From NCBI RefSeq assembly GCF_004795105.1, contig NZ_SSBL01000025.1, positions 1-64,000 of the forward strand: a stretch of 64,000 nucleotides of DNA, written 5' to 3'. This DNA comes from Streptomyces sp. A0642 (GTDB taxonomy: Bacteria > Actinomycetota > Actinomycetes > Streptomycetales > Streptomycetaceae). The notes below the pieces were generated by a model. The model worked only from the letters and a program-made list of their open reading frames with translations. It had not been told where the DNA came from and ran no database searches. The position numbers and the translations under genes are program-made. The number at the start of each line of letters is the position of its first letter. Positions within the stretch are counted from its first letter, which is position 1. Positions 1 through 8,836 of the stretch are shown piece after piece.

Positions 1-2
1 AC

Positions 3-107
3 AACAAGATCGGTGTGAACCAGATCCTCGCGGTCCGTCCGGCCGAGGGCGGGGGCTCCCGCATGCCTCTGCGCGCCCGCGACTGGAAGGCGTCCGCGAC
101 CGGCTGA
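3..107 (+). CDS. C-terminal end of an unidentified protein (5' partial)
   Basis: An open frame enters from the left edge and ends at TGA 105-107, giving 34 visible residues that end RARDWKASATG. The frame has the GC-rich third positions of real genes here, and a strong hairpin follows 7 bases after the stop, which together support a real gene end. There is too little sequence to assign a family, and I do not recognise it. Confidence 0.55.
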   Translation, partial: NKIGVNQILAVRPAEGGGSRMPLRARDWKASATG

Positions 108-114
108 CACCGGA

Positions 115-164
115 CACGGCCGAGGGCCGGGACCCGCATCGGCGGGTCCCGGCCCTCGGCCGTG
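115..164. terminator. Bidirectional intrinsic terminator hairpin
   Basis: A perfect inverted repeat has 23-bp arms at 115-137 and 142-164 and a 4-base loop (ATCG). It sits between the stop of the left-edge gene and the stop of the convergent ABC permease gene at 178, so it can terminate both. There is no T-tract, as is usual for Streptomyces terminators. Confidence 0.85.
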
Positions 165-177
165 CTTCCCGCGGGCA

Positions 178-2706
178 CTACTCCGTCTTGATCGCCGTCA
201 GCATGTTCAGCTTCGCGGCGCTGCGGGCCGGCCACAGGGCGGCCAGCACCCCCACGAGTCCGGCCAGCAGCAGGAAGACCGCGATCCGGCCCCACGGCAC
301 GACCAGGACGTACTGCGGGATCTTGGCCGCCACGGTCTCGCCGATCGCCCAGCCGAGGAACATGCCGAGCCCGATGCCGATCACCGCGCCGAAGAGCGAG
401 ATGACCACGGCCTCCAGCCGGATCATGCGCTTGACCTTGCGCCGGTCCAGGCCGATGGCGCGCAGCATGCCGATCTCCTGCTGACGCTCGAACACCGACA
501 TGGCCAGGGTGTTGACGACCCCGAGGACCGCGATGATCAGGGCCATGGCCAGCAGGCCGTACATGATGTTCATCGCGAGGTTGATGGAACCGCCGAACAT
601 GTCACGGATGGCCTGGCGGTCCATGATGCTCATGCCCGGGTTGTCGCCCAGCGCGTCCACCAGGGCCTGCTCGTTGGCCGCGCTCGCGCCGCCGTCGGTC
701 TTCAGCCAGATCTCGCGGATCTCCGCACGGGCCTGGTGCGGGGCCACGACGTCACGGGGGATCAGGACGGGCGAGAGGAACTCGTTCTCCTTGAAGAGGG
801 CCCCGACCTTCAGCGTCCCCTTCTTGTCGTCCTCGTACGTGACCGGGACGGTGTCCCCGGTCTTCCAGCCGTGCGACTTCGCGGTCTTGTCCGAGACGGC
901 GATCTCGCCCCTGCCGAGGGAGTCGATCGTTCCCGAGACGGTGTCGACCGTGAGCACGTTCTGCACCTCGCCGGGGGTGACGCCGGACGCCGAGACCCCG
1001 GCGCCGCCGAGCGTCAGCCAGACCGCCTGCTGGGGCGAGACCGCGCTGACGCCGTCGGCCTTCTCCAGGGCGGTGAGCGCCGACTCGTCGAGTGAGTCGC
1101 CGCCGGCCATCGAGACCATGTAGTCGGCCTTGATGTTGTCCGTCGTCACCTTGTCGACCGCCTGGCCGAGGGTGACGCCGAGCACCGAGATGCCGGTGAC
1201 GAGGGTGAGGCCGATCGCCAGCGCGGAGGCGGTGGCGCCGGTGCGGCGGGGGTTGCGGACCGCGTTCTGCGCGGCCAGTTTGCCGGAGACCCCGAACAGC
1301 CTCAGCATCGGCGGGCGGACCAGGGCGATCACCGGGCGGGACAGCAGGGGGATCAGGATGATGACGCCGATCAGGGCCAGGAAGGCGCCGCCCGCGATGA
1401 GGAGCTGACCGTCCGACCCGGCCTGCGCCGCGCCTGCCACGACCGCCGCCCCGCCGAGCAGGGTGAGGACGCCGCCGATCGAGTTGCGCAGCACCAGGGA
1501 CTTCACGGTGGCCACCGCGTACTGGCTGTTCATCGCCGCGACCGGCGGGATCTTCGCCGCCCTGCGGGCCGGCAGCCAGGCGGCCAGGACCGTGATCAGG
1601 ACGCCGACGCCGAAGGCGGCGACGACCGTGAGCGGTGCGACGACCAGCGGGCCGGCCGGGATCTTCCCGCCGATCAGGCTCATCGCGGAGCGCAGCCCGG
1701 TGGCGAGGCCGAGGCCCAGCGCGAACCCGACGACCGACGCGATCAACCCGACCACGGCGGCTTCGAGCAGCACCGAGCGCTTGACCTGTCGGCGCGAGGC
1801 GCCGACGGCCCGCAGCAGCGCGAGCTCCTTGGTGCGCTGGGCGACCAGCATGGTGAAGGTGTTGGCGATGAGGAAGACACCGACGAACAGGGCGACGCCG
1901 GCGAAGGCGAGCAGGAGATTGTTGAGGCCGCTCAGGGCGGTCTCGGTCTGGTCGGCCTGCTCGTCCGCGCGGGCCTTGCCGGTCTTGGCCTCGGCGTGCT
2001 CGGGCAGCAGCGGCTTCACGGCGGTCAGCAGCTGCTGGTCGGTGGTGCCGGGGGCGGCGGAGACGGTGACGTCCCTGAACTCGCCCGGCCGCAGGAACAG
2101 CTTCTGGGCGACGGGGGTGTCGAACAGGACCAGGCTGCCGCCGGCGTTGACAGCACCGTCCTCGGTGGTGAAGACACCGGACAGGGTGTACTCCTTCACC
2201 GGTCCGTTGGTGGAGACGCGCACCTTGTCGCCGACCTCGTACTCGCCCTTCTTCGCGGTGCTCTCGTCCAGGGCGACGCTGCCCGCGGCGGTCGGTCCCG
2301 AGCCGTCGGTGAAGGTGTACTGGGCGTCCTTGCCGTCCTTGCCGGGGGCGAAGTTGGACCCGGTGTTGGACCAGCCGTTGCCGATGAGCTTGCCGTCGGG
2401 GTCGGCGACGCCGGCGAAGCCGTCGACGCGGCCGGTGGCGGAGGCGACGCCGTCGAGGGCCTCGATCTTCTTCAGGGTGGCGGCGTCGATGGCCCCGGAC
2501 TTCTCGTCGTTCCGGTCGGCGTAGGTGGTGACGGCGACGGCGATGCCGTCGTAGCTCTTGGCCGACTGGTTGCGGAAGGCGTTGCCGAGGGTGTCGGTGA
2601 AGACCAGGGTGCCGGAGACGAAGGCCACGCCGAGCATGACGGCGAGGACGGTCATCAGCAGCCTGGCCTTGTGCGAGAGCACATTGCGCAGGGCGGTACG
2701 GAACAT
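178..2706 (-). CDS. ABC transporter permease, FtsX/MacB family
   Basis: An 842-residue membrane protein with the duplicated FtsX layout. An N-terminal helix (about residues 15-40) precedes a large extracytoplasmic domain. Three or four helices follow around 260-400, then a second copy begins around 480 with another extracytoplasmic domain and C-terminal helices around 710-830. ERQQEIGMLRAIG and QRTKELALLRAVGAS are the typical cytoplasmic loops of FtsX/LolC-type permeases. The gene lies just downstream of its ATPase on the same strand. Such pairs act in export, lipoprotein handling or antimicrobial-peptide resistance rather than import. The substrate cannot be read from the sequence. Confidence 0.9.
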   Translation of the reverse strand: MFRTALRNVLSHKARLLMTVLAVMLGVAFVSGTLVFTDTLGNAFRNQSAKSYDGIAVAVTTYADRNDEKSGAIDAATLKKIEALDGVASATGRVDGFAGVADPDGKLIGNGWSNTGSNFAPGKDGKDAQYTFTDGSGPTAAGSVALDESTAKKGEYEVGDKVRVSTNGPVKEYTLSGVFTTEDGAVNAGGSLVLFDTPVAQKLFLRPGEFRDVTVSAAPGTTDQQLLTAVKPLLPEHAEAKTGKARADEQADQTETALSGLNNLLLAFAGVALFVGVFLIANTFTMLVAQRTKELALLRAVGASRRQVKRSVLLEAAVVGLIASVVGFALGLGLATGLRSAMSLIGGKIPAGPLVVAPLTVVAAFGVGVLITVLAAWLPARRAAKIPPVAAMNSQYAVATVKSLVLRNSIGGVLTLLGGAAVVAGAAQAGSDGQLLIAGGAFLALIGVIILIPLLSRPVIALVRPPMLRLFGVSGKLAAQNAVRNPRRTGATASALAIGLTLVTGISVLGVTLGQAVDKVTTDNIKADYMVSMAGGDSLDESALTALEKADGVSAVSPQQAVWLTLGGAGVSASGVTPGEVQNVLTVDTVSGTIDSLGRGEIAVSDKTAKSHGWKTGDTVPVTYEDDKKGTLKVGALFKENEFLSPVLIPRDVVAPHQARAEIREIWLKTDGGASAANEQALVDALGDNPGMSIMDRQAIRDMFGGSINLAMNIMYGLLAMALIIAVLGVVNTLAMSVFERQQEIGMLRAIGLDRRKVKRMIRLEAVVISLFGAVIGIGLGMFLGWAIGETVAAKIPQYVLVVPWGRIAVFLLLAGLVGVLAALWPARSAAKLNMLTAIKTE

Positions 2707-2841
2707 GTCTGTCAGTCCTGGGAGAGGGAGGGGTTCCGGATGGGGTGGCGACGAGGTCCTGCCGGGAGTTCCCCGCCGTCCGCGCGGGGCGCGGAGGGGG
2801 GAACCGCGGACAGGACCCGGGGGCCCGGGGAGGGCCGGGGC

Positions 2842-3612
2842 TCAGCTGGTGCGGCCCTTGGCGTCGAACGCCTTCATCCGGTCCAGCACCCCGTCGGCGG
2901 TGGGGTGCATCATCTGGTCGACGATCGCGCCGTCCGCGAGGAAGACGACCCGGTCCGCGTAGGAGGCGGCCGCCGGGTCGTGGGTGACCATCACGACGGT
3001 CTGGCCCAGTTCACGTACCGAGTTGCGCAGGAAGCCGAGGACTTCGGCGCCGGAGCGGGAGTCCAGGTTCCCGGTGGGCTCGTCACCGAAGATGATCTCG
3101 GGCTGCGAGGCCAGGGCGCGGGCGACGGCGACGCGCTGCTGCTGGCCGCCGGAGAGCTCGGTGGGCCGGTGCTTCAGCCGGTCGGCGAGACCCACCATGT
3201 CGATGACCTTGCGCAGCCAGTCCTGGTCGGGCTTGCGGCCCGCGATGTCCATCGGGAGCGTGATGTTCTCCAGCGCGGACAGCGTCGGCAGCAGGTTGAA
3301 CGCCTGGAAGATGAAGCCGATCTTGTCCCGGCGCAGCTGGGTGAGCTGCTTGTCCTTGAGGGACCCGAGCTCCGTCTCGCCGATGCGCACGGACCCGCTG
3401 CTGAAGCTGTCGAGGCCGGCGACGCAGTGCATCAGCGTGGACTTGCCGGAGCCCGAGGGGCCCATGATCGCGGTGAACTCGCCCTGCGGGAAGTCCACGG
3501 TGACCCGGTCGAGTGCCGTCACCTTGGTCTCACCCTCCCCGTAGACCTTGGACAGTTCCGTGGCGCGGGCGGCCACCGCGGTGGCGCGGTGAGCGGTGGA
3601 CATGGTGGTCAC
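2842..3612 (-). CDS. ABC transporter ATP-binding protein, MacB/LolD type
   Basis: About 256 residues with Walker A GPSGSGKST, signature LSGGQQQRVAVARAL, Walker B IIFGDEPTGNLD and the switch histidine in VMVTHDP. The NLDSRSGAEVL segment is typical of the LolD/MacB subfamily that pairs with FtsX permeases. I chose GTG at 3612 because GGAG lies 6 bases upstream of it. An ATG at 3603 (MSTAHRAT) is also possible, and the frame stays open to 3774 without a ribosome site. It forms a two-gene operon with the permease gene ending at 178; the 135-base gap holds nothing I recognise. Confidence 0.9.
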   Translation of the reverse strand: MTTMSTAHRATAVAARATELSKVYGEGETKVTALDRVTVDFPQGEFTAIMGPSGSGKSTLMHCVAGLDSFSSGSVRIGETELGSLKDKQLTQLRRDKIGFIFQAFNLLPTLSALENITLPMDIAGRKPDQDWLRKVIDMVGLADRLKHRPTELSGGQQQRVAVARALASQPEIIFGDEPTGNLDSRSGAEVLGFLRNSVRELGQTVVMVTHDPAAASYADRVVFLADGAIVDQMMHPTADGVLDRMKAFDAKGRTS

Positions 3613-3808
3613 GGGATTCTCCAGGGTCGGGTTCGTACGGGACGGGGGGCCCGCCCGACGGCCTCGCCGGGCGGCGGGGGCCCGGGGCAGGGGCACCGCT
3701 CCATCGTCTCCGCCGTTCGGCCTCGGGTCGTCACTCCCGGTGCCCGTTCCCGGGACAGCCTTGAGTCGCACCACCGGGGCCCGGCGTACGCCTGGGGTAT
3801 GACACGGC

Positions 3809-4834
3809 CTACGGCCGGTCGGGCGGGGCCGTCGATCCGCGCGGGACGAGCCGGGCCGGCACGTCCTCGTAGCCGGCCGCCGTGCCGTGGACGACCAGGG
3901 ACAGCAGGGTGCGTGCCGCGTGTGCTCCGTACGCGGGTATGTCGCGGTTCAGTGCGGTGAGCGGCGGCCGGACCACCCGGGAGAGCTGGGAGTCGTCCCA
4001 GGCGACGAGGGAGAGGTCGTCCGGCACGCGGAGTCCCATCTCCTGGGCCACGGAGAGGCCGGCCACGGCCATGATGTCGTTGTCGTAGAGGACGGCGGTG
4101 GGCCGCCGCGGGGAGCTGATCAGCCGTCGCGTCGCGTGCGCCCCGTCCTGGCCGGAGTAGTCGGTGTGGACGATGACCGGCTCGCCGAGCCCGAGTTCGG
4201 CGCAGACCTCGCGCTGGGCCCGGTCGCGCCGCTCGGTGTGGTCGAGGCCGCGCAGCCCCGCGACCCGGGCGACCGAACGGTGGCCCAGCGCGGTCAGATA
4301 CGCGAGGGTGTCGCGGACCGCGGTGTGCTCGTCCGACCACACGGAGGGGAGCGCGCCGGCGGCCGAGGGGTGGCCGATGACCACGGCCGGCAGCCCCAGT
4401 CCGACGACGCCCTCGATCCGCGGGTCGGGGCTGCGCAGATCGGCCAGGAACACGCCGTCCACCCGGCCCTCGCCCCACCAGCGGCGGTATACGTCCAGTT
4501 CCTGCGCCGGATCGGGGACGACCTGGAGCAGCAGGGCGCAGCCCCGGGGCGCCAGTTCGCTCTCGATGCCGCTGATCAGCTCCATGAAGAACGGCTCCAC
4601 GCCGAGCAGGCGGGCGGGCCGGCACAGGGCGAGGCCGACGGCGTCGGCGCGGGCGCCGGTGAGGGCGCGGGCGGCGCTGCTGGGCTGCCAGCCGATCTCC
4701 TGGGCGATGGCCTTGATGGTGGCGCGGGTCGTGGCCGAAACGCCGGGCCGGTCGTTCAGCGCATAGGACACCGCGACCTTGGAAACCCCGGCGCGGCGCG
4801 CTATGTCGGCGATGGTGGGGCGGTGTCTGGGCAA
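3809..4834 (-). CDS. LacI-family transcriptional repressor
   Basis: A 341-residue regulator. The N-terminal helix-turn-helix reads TIADIARRAGVSKVAVSYAL, followed by a hinge helix (SSAARALTGARA) and a periplasmic-binding-like sugar domain. TTG at 4834 is preferred: GAGG lies 5 bases upstream and it starts the protein directly at PRHRPTIAD, as LacI proteins normally start. It is divergent from the beta-mannoside uptake operon, so it probably represses that operon and itself until a manno-oligosaccharide or similar inducer binds. Near-identical 12-mers beside its own start and at the operon promoter are its likely operators. Confidence 0.88.
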   Translation of the reverse strand: MPRHRPTIADIARRAGVSKVAVSYALNDRPGVSATTRATIKAIAQEIGWQPSSAARALTGARADAVGLALCRPARLLGVEPFFMELISGIESELAPRGCALLLQVVPDPAQELDVYRRWWGEGRVDGVFLADLRSPDPRIEGVVGLGLPAVVIGHPSAAGALPSVWSDEHTAVRDTLAYLTALGHRSVARVAGLRGLDHTERRDRAQREVCAELGLGEPVIVHTDYSGQDGAHATRRLISSPRRPTAVLYDNDIMAVAGLSVAQEMGLRVPDDLSLVAWDDSQLSRVVRPPLTALNRDIPAYGAHAARTLLSLVVHGTAAGYEDVPARLVPRGSTAPPDRP

Positions 4835-4844
4835 TGCGACCTCG

Positions 4845-4856
4845 CTTAACCGGTTC
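4845..4856. promoter_or_regulatory. Candidate LacI operator O1 beside the repressor start
   Basis: CTTAACCGGTTC contains the perfect 8-bp palindrome AACCGGTT with a central CG, the usual shape of LacI-family operators. It lies 11 bases upstream of the repressor start codon. A copy with 11 of 12 bases identical is at 5005-5016. Assignment to this repressor is inference. Confidence 0.5.
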
Positions 4857-4949
4857 GTATTACACGCACACCCTGGGGGTCGGTCCTCTCTCCACGAAGC
4901 TCCCTCACCGGAATGATGGTGGCCCAACTGTCCTTGAAAATAAAGGGGA

Positions 4950-4963
4950 TGGGAGCGCTCCCG
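4950..4963. promoter_or_regulatory. CebR-box-like palindrome
   Basis: TGGGAGCGCTCCCG matches the CebR operator known from Streptomyces (TGGGAGCGCTCCCA) at 13 of 14 positions. It lies 5 bases upstream of the -35 of the mannoside operon. Either a CebR-type regulator encoded elsewhere or the local LacI protein could use it. Confidence 0.6.
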
Positions 4964-4968
4964 TTCCC

Positions 4969-4997
4969 TTGACATGCCCACTCGCCGGCCTTAGCTT
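4969..4997 (+). promoter_or_regulatory. SigA-type promoter of the mannoside uptake operon
   Basis: TTGACA at 4969-4974, a 17-base spacer, then TAGCTT at 4992-4997. The predicted start of transcription near 5004 coincides with the second operator-like 12-mer at 5005-5016, a position where a bound repressor would block initiation. Confidence 0.65.
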
Positions 4998-5004
4998 CAC
5001 GTCA

Positions 5005-5016
5005 CTTACCCGGTTC
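5005..5016. promoter_or_regulatory. Candidate LacI operator O2 at the operon transcription start
   Basis: CTTACCCGGTTC matches the site at 4845-4856 at 11 of 12 bases, 160 bases away. It sits at the predicted +1 of the operon promoter. Confidence 0.45.
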
Positions 5017-5058
5017 AGTAACTCCGCTCGGCAGCGACGGCGGGGAGATGGAGGGACG

Positions 5059-6795
5059 ATGGGGACGGGATTCCGGGGACGGATCGCGGCCACGCTCGCC
5101 GTGATCGGACTCGCCGCCACCGCGTGCACGGGGGGCGGCTCCTCGGCGGGCGGCTCCGGTGGCACGGGCGGTGGCGGGGGCGGCGCGCTCCCGCGCAACG
5201 AGACGCTCTACACCACCGGTACGCAGTGGGGGCCGCCGGCCAACTACAACCCCCTGCACAACTGGGACCACGCCACCGGCACCAAGGGCCTGGTCTACGA
5301 GACGCTGTTCCACTTCGACCCCAACGCGGGCAAGCTGACCCCCTGGCTGGCGGAGTCGGGCAGCTGGACCGGCGACAAGACGTACGAGGTCAAGATCCGC
5401 CCGGGCATCACCTGGTCGGACGGCAAGCCGCTGACCGCCAAGGACGTCGCGTACTCCTACGGGCTCGGCAAGATCGAGGCCTCGTCCTTCCACACCCTGT
5501 GGAGCTGGCTGTCGGACGCGAAGGCGGTGGACGCCACGACGGTCCGCTTCACCTTCAAGGAGGCCCGCTACCAGGAGTGGGACTTCACCCTCTACGGGCA
5601 GCCCGTCGTCCCCGAGCACATCTGGAGCAAGCGCTCCGAGAAGGACATCCTCGACGGCGTCAACGACAAGCCCGTCGGCTCCGGCGCGTACACGCTCAAG
5701 AGCCACTCCCAGGACCGGGTCGTGTGGCAGCGGCGCGACGACTGGTGGGGCGTCAAGGCGCTCTCCATGAAGCCGGCGCCCCGCTACATCGTCGACGTCT
5801 CCAACCCGAGCAACGAAGTGGTCATCGGGCAGCTGGGCCAGGGCCAGCTGGACCTCAGCAACAACTTCCTGCCCGGGGCCTCCTCGCTGGTCAAGAGCAA
5901 GAAGGTGGTGTCGTACTACGACAAGCCGCCCTACATGCTCTCCGCCAACACGGCCTGGCTGGTGCCCAACACCACCAGGAAGCCGATGAACGACGCGGCC
6001 TTCCGCCGGGCGCTCGCCGCCTCGGTCGACACCGGCAAGATCGTCAAGGGTGTCTACGGGGAGCTGGTCAAGCCGGCCAACCCGACCGGTCTGCTCCCGC
6101 AGTGGGACAAGTTCGTCGACCAGGACCTCGTCGCCGAGGAGGGCTTCACCTTCGACACCGACAAGGCCAAGCGGATCCTCGCGGACGCCGGGTACAAAGA
6201 CACCGACGGCGACGGCCTCGTGGAGAACAAGGACGGCTCCAGGATCAGTCTGAAGCTGGCCGTGCCCACCGGCTGGACCGACTGGATGGAGGCCGCGAAG
6301 GTCATCGCCTCGTCCGCCAAGGCGGCGGGCATCGGCATCACCACCGAGTTCCCCGACGCCAACGCCCTCAACGAGACGCGCGGCAAGGGCGCCTTCGACC
6401 TCATCGTCAACAACGAACGCCAGCTGTCCAGCACCCCGTGGACGTACTACGAGTACATGTTCCAGCTGCCCGTCCAGAAGCAGCAGAACACGGTCAACTT
6501 CGGCCGCTACGAGAACAAGGACGCCTGGAAGCTCGTCCAGGAGCTCGGCGGGGTGAAGACGGACGACGTCGAGGGCATGAAGAAGGTCATCTCCAGGATC
6601 CAGGCGATCCAGCTCAAGGAGATGCCGGTCATCCCCCTCTGGTACAACGGCCTCTGGTCCCAGTCGACCACCGGCAGCTGGACGAACTGGCCCTCGGACG
6701 CCGCGGGTGCGCCCAAGTACGCGCCGGCGCTGTGGCGCAACTGGCTGGAGATGGGCGGCTTCGAAGCCCTCACCCAGCTGAAGCCCGCCAAGTGA
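5059..6795 (+). CDS. Extracellular solute-binding lipoprotein, family 5 (Opp/Dpp type)
   Basis: A 578-residue secreted binding protein. The signal peptide ends at a lipobox-like ATAC with Cys23, followed by a Gly/Ser linker and the SBP_bac_5 fold (WLAESGSW, YEVKIRPGITWSDGKPLTAKDV, KPVGSGAYTLK). ATG 5059 has GAGGGA 5 bases upstream. Family 5 proteins bind oligopeptides but also beta-linked oligosaccharides. The operon ends in a beta-mannosidase, so a beta-1,4-manno-oligosaccharide is the likely ligand, by analogy with the Opp-like mannoside transporters of Thermotoga. It is the first gene of the operon and is followed by hairpins that could keep its expression above that of the permeases. Confidence 0.88.
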   Translation: MGTGFRGRIAATLAVIGLAATACTGGGSSAGGSGGTGGGGGGALPRNETLYTTGTQWGPPANYNPLHNWDHATGTKGLVYETLFHFDPNAGKLTPWLAESGSWTGDKTYEVKIRPGITWSDGKPLTAKDVAYSYGLGKIEASSFHTLWSWLSDAKAVDATTVRFTFKEARYQEWDFTLYGQPVVPEHIWSKRSEKDILDGVNDKPVGSGAYTLKSHSQDRVVWQRRDDWWGVKALSMKPAPRYIVDVSNPSNEVVIGQLGQGQLDLSNNFLPGASSLVKSKKVVSYYDKPPYMLSANTAWLVPNTTRKPMNDAAFRRALAASVDTGKIVKGVYGELVKPANPTGLLPQWDKFVDQDLVAEEGFTFDTDKAKRILADAGYKDTDGDGLVENKDGSRISLKLAVPTGWTDWMEAAKVIASSAKAAGIGITTEFPDANALNETRGKGAFDLIVNNERQLSSTPWTYYEYMFQLPVQKQQNTVNFGRYENKDAWKLVQELGGVKTDDVEGMKKVISRIQAIQLKEMPVIPLWYNGLWSQSTTGSWTNWPSDAAGAPKYAPALWRNWLEMGGFEALTQLKPAK

Positions 6796-6811
6796 CACGG
6801 CCGTTCTGAGA

Positions 6812-6895
6812 AGGACCGGCCCCGCGCCGGTCCTCCTCCTTCCATGACCGCCCCGCCGTGCGCACGCCGCCCTGACCGCCGCTCGCACGGCGGGG
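6812..6895 (+). terminator. Two intra-operon hairpins (attenuator-like)
   Basis: Hairpin one has 9-bp arms at 6812-6820 and 6826-6834 and is followed by a C/T-rich run. Hairpin two has perfect 12-bp arms at 6851-6862 and 6884-6895. They lie between the binding-protein gene and the first permease gene, where partial termination or 3'-end protection often raises binding protein over transporter. No alternative promoter is evident. Confidence 0.5.
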
Positions 6896-6914
6896 CTCTC
6901 TCCGGGGAGCCCCC

Positions 6915-7910
6915 TTGCGCCGCTACTTCGCCCGCAAACTTCTGATCTACGCGCTGACGTTCGTCGTCGCCGTCACCGTGAACTGGATGATCCCGCGCTT
7001 CATGCCCGGCGATCCCGTCGCCGCCATGGTGTCCAGGGCCCGGGTCTCGCAGCCCGAGGCCGTCGAGGCCATGCGCGCCTACTACAACGACCTCTTCGGC
7101 TTCGACGAGCCCGTCTGGCAGCAGTACCTCCACTTCTGGGGCGCACTGCTGCAGGGTGACTTCGGGCTGTCCATCTGGGTGTTCCCCAAGCCCGTCGCCG
7201 ACGTGCTGCTCGACGCACTCCCGTACACGCTGGGGCTGATGATCCCGGCCGTCCTGCTCAGCTGGTTCGTCGGGAACTGGGCCGGGGCACTGGCCGCCCG
7301 CCGCAAGGTGCTCGACAACACCGTGCTGCCGGCGGGCTACCTGCTGACCGCGATGCCGTACATGTGGATCGCCGTCATCCTCGCCTGGGCACTCGGCTCC
7401 AAGGCCGGATGGTTCCCGCTCTCCGGCGGCTACAGCCTCGACATCCAGCCCACCTGGTCCACCGCCTTCGCCGTCGACCTGCTCCAGCACTGGGTGCTGC
7501 CGTTCCTCTCGCTCTTCCTGGTCGCGCTCGGCGGCTGGGCCATCGGCATGCGCAACATGATCATCTACGAGCTGGAGTCCGACTACTCCTCCTACCTGTC
7601 GGCCCTCGGCGCACCGCAGCGGCTCATCCGCCGCTACGCCTTCCGCAACGCCGTGCTGCCGCAGATCACCGGCCTCGCCCTGCAACTGGGCGTCCTGGTG
7701 GCCGGGGCCCTGGTCACCGAGATCGTGTTCGCCTATCCCGGGCTCGGCTCGCTGATCCTGGCCGCCATCCAGAACCAGGACTTCTTCCTGCTCCAGGGCG
7801 CGTTCCTGTTCATCGTCATCGGCGTACTGATCGCCAACTTCCTCATCGACATCGTGTACGTCGTCGTCGACCCGCGGACCCGTACCGGCATGGCAGGAGG
7901 CCAGTCATGA
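6915..7910 (+). CDS. ABC transporter permease, OppB/DppB type
   Basis: A 331-residue inner-membrane permease with an N-terminal helix (LLIYALTFVVAVTVNWMIP) and five further helices. The BPD_transp_1 EAA loop reads SYLSALGAPQRLIRRYAFRN. The TTG start at 6915 has GGGGAG 5 bases upstream. It ends in a 4-base ATGA overlap with the next permease, so the two are translationally coupled. With the DppC-like partner it forms the channel of the mannoside importer. Confidence 0.9.
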   Translation: MRRYFARKLLIYALTFVVAVTVNWMIPRFMPGDPVAAMVSRARVSQPEAVEAMRAYYNDLFGFDEPVWQQYLHFWGALLQGDFGLSIWVFPKPVADVLLDALPYTLGLMIPAVLLSWFVGNWAGALAARRKVLDNTVLPAGYLLTAMPYMWIAVILAWALGSKAGWFPLSGGYSLDIQPTWSTAFAVDLLQHWVLPFLSLFLVALGGWAIGMRNMIIYELESDYSSYLSALGAPQRLIRRYAFRNAVLPQITGLALQLGVLVAGALVTEIVFAYPGLGSLILAAIQNQDFFLLQGAFLFIVIGVLIANFLIDIVYVVVDPRTRTGMAGGQS

Positions 7911-8833
7911 CTACCGTGCCCGAACCGGCCACCGAGCCCGGACCCGTGGCGGGGCCCGCGCCCGGGCCCGCGGCCGCCGCGGCCAAGCCCGGCCGCGAGA
8001 CGCTGCACTACGCCGTGCGCAACCCCAAGCTCATCATCGGGTTCACCGTCGTCGTGCTGCTCCTGCTCGTCGGCATCATCGGCCCGCCGCTGCTCGACAG
8101 CGCCGACCCCAACGAGTACGTGGGCCCGCAGGCCGCGCCGCCCGACGGCACGTACTGGATGGGCACCACGACCTTCGGCCAGGACGTCTACGCCCAGTTC
8201 GTGCACGGGCTGCGCGCCACCTTCCTCGTCGGCGTCGTCGGCGGGGCCATCGCCGCCGTCATCGCGATGCTCGTCGGCTTCCTGGCCGGCTACCGCGGCG
8301 GAGCGGTCGACGAGATCCTCAACATGCTCACCAACGTGGTCCTGGTGCTGCCCGCGCTCGCCGTGCTGCTGATCATCAACGCCTACCTGGGGGTCCGCTC
8401 GGTCCCCGTCCAGGGGCTGTTCATCGGCCTCACCTCGTGGCCCTGGGCGGCGCGCGCCATCCGGGCGCAGACCTTCTCGCTGCGCACCCGGGAGTTCGTG
8501 GACCTGGCCCGGCTCAGCGGCAGCGGCACCTGGCGGATCGTCTTCCGCGAGATCGCGCCCAACATGAGCTCGTACCTCTTCATGATGTTCATCCTGCTCT
8601 TCGGCGGATCGGTGCTGATCGCCTCCTCGCTCGACTTCATCGGGCTCGGCCCCACCGAGGGCGTCTCGCTCGGCATGATGCTGCAGAGCGCCCAGCAGTG
8701 GAGCGCGCTCCAACTCGGCATGTGGTGGTGGTTCGTTCCCCCGGGCGCCGGGATCACCGCGATCGTCGGCGCGCTCTACGTCGCCAACGTCGGTCTCGAC
8801 GAGGTCTTCAACCCGAAGCTGCGGGAGGCGTGA
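7907..8833 (+). CDS. ABC transporter permease, OppC/DppC type
   Basis: A 308-residue partner permease. An N-terminal cytoplasmic Pro/Ala-rich stretch precedes the OppC_N helix (LIIGFTVVVLLLLVGIIGP), and the segment YWMGTTTFGQDVYAQFVHG matches the typical GTDxxGRD element of DppC proteins. Five further helices carry the EAA loop VDLARLSGSGTWRIVFREI. ATG 7907 overlaps the stop of the preceding gene. It works with the OppB-like protein, the two ATPases that follow and the binding lipoprotein. Confidence 0.9.
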   Translation: MTTVPEPATEPGPVAGPAPGPAAAAAKPGRETLHYAVRNPKLIIGFTVVVLLLLVGIIGPPLLDSADPNEYVGPQAAPPDGTYWMGTTTFGQDVYAQFVHGLRATFLVGVVGGAIAAVIAMLVGFLAGYRGGAVDEILNMLTNVVLVLPALAVLLIINAYLGVRSVPVQGLFIGLTSWPWAARAIRAQTFSLRTREFVDLARLSGSGTWRIVFREIAPNMSSYLFMMFILLFGGSVLIASSLDFIGLGPTEGVSLGMMLQSAQQWSALQLGMWWWFVPPGAGITAIVGALYVANVGLDEVFNPKLREA

Positions 8834-8836
8834 GCC

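Noticed and set aside
5002..6888. A 628-codon minus-strand frame opposite the solute-binding protein
   Set aside because: Low-complexity composition typical of an antisense shadow, and no start signal. The plus-strand gene has clear family motifs.
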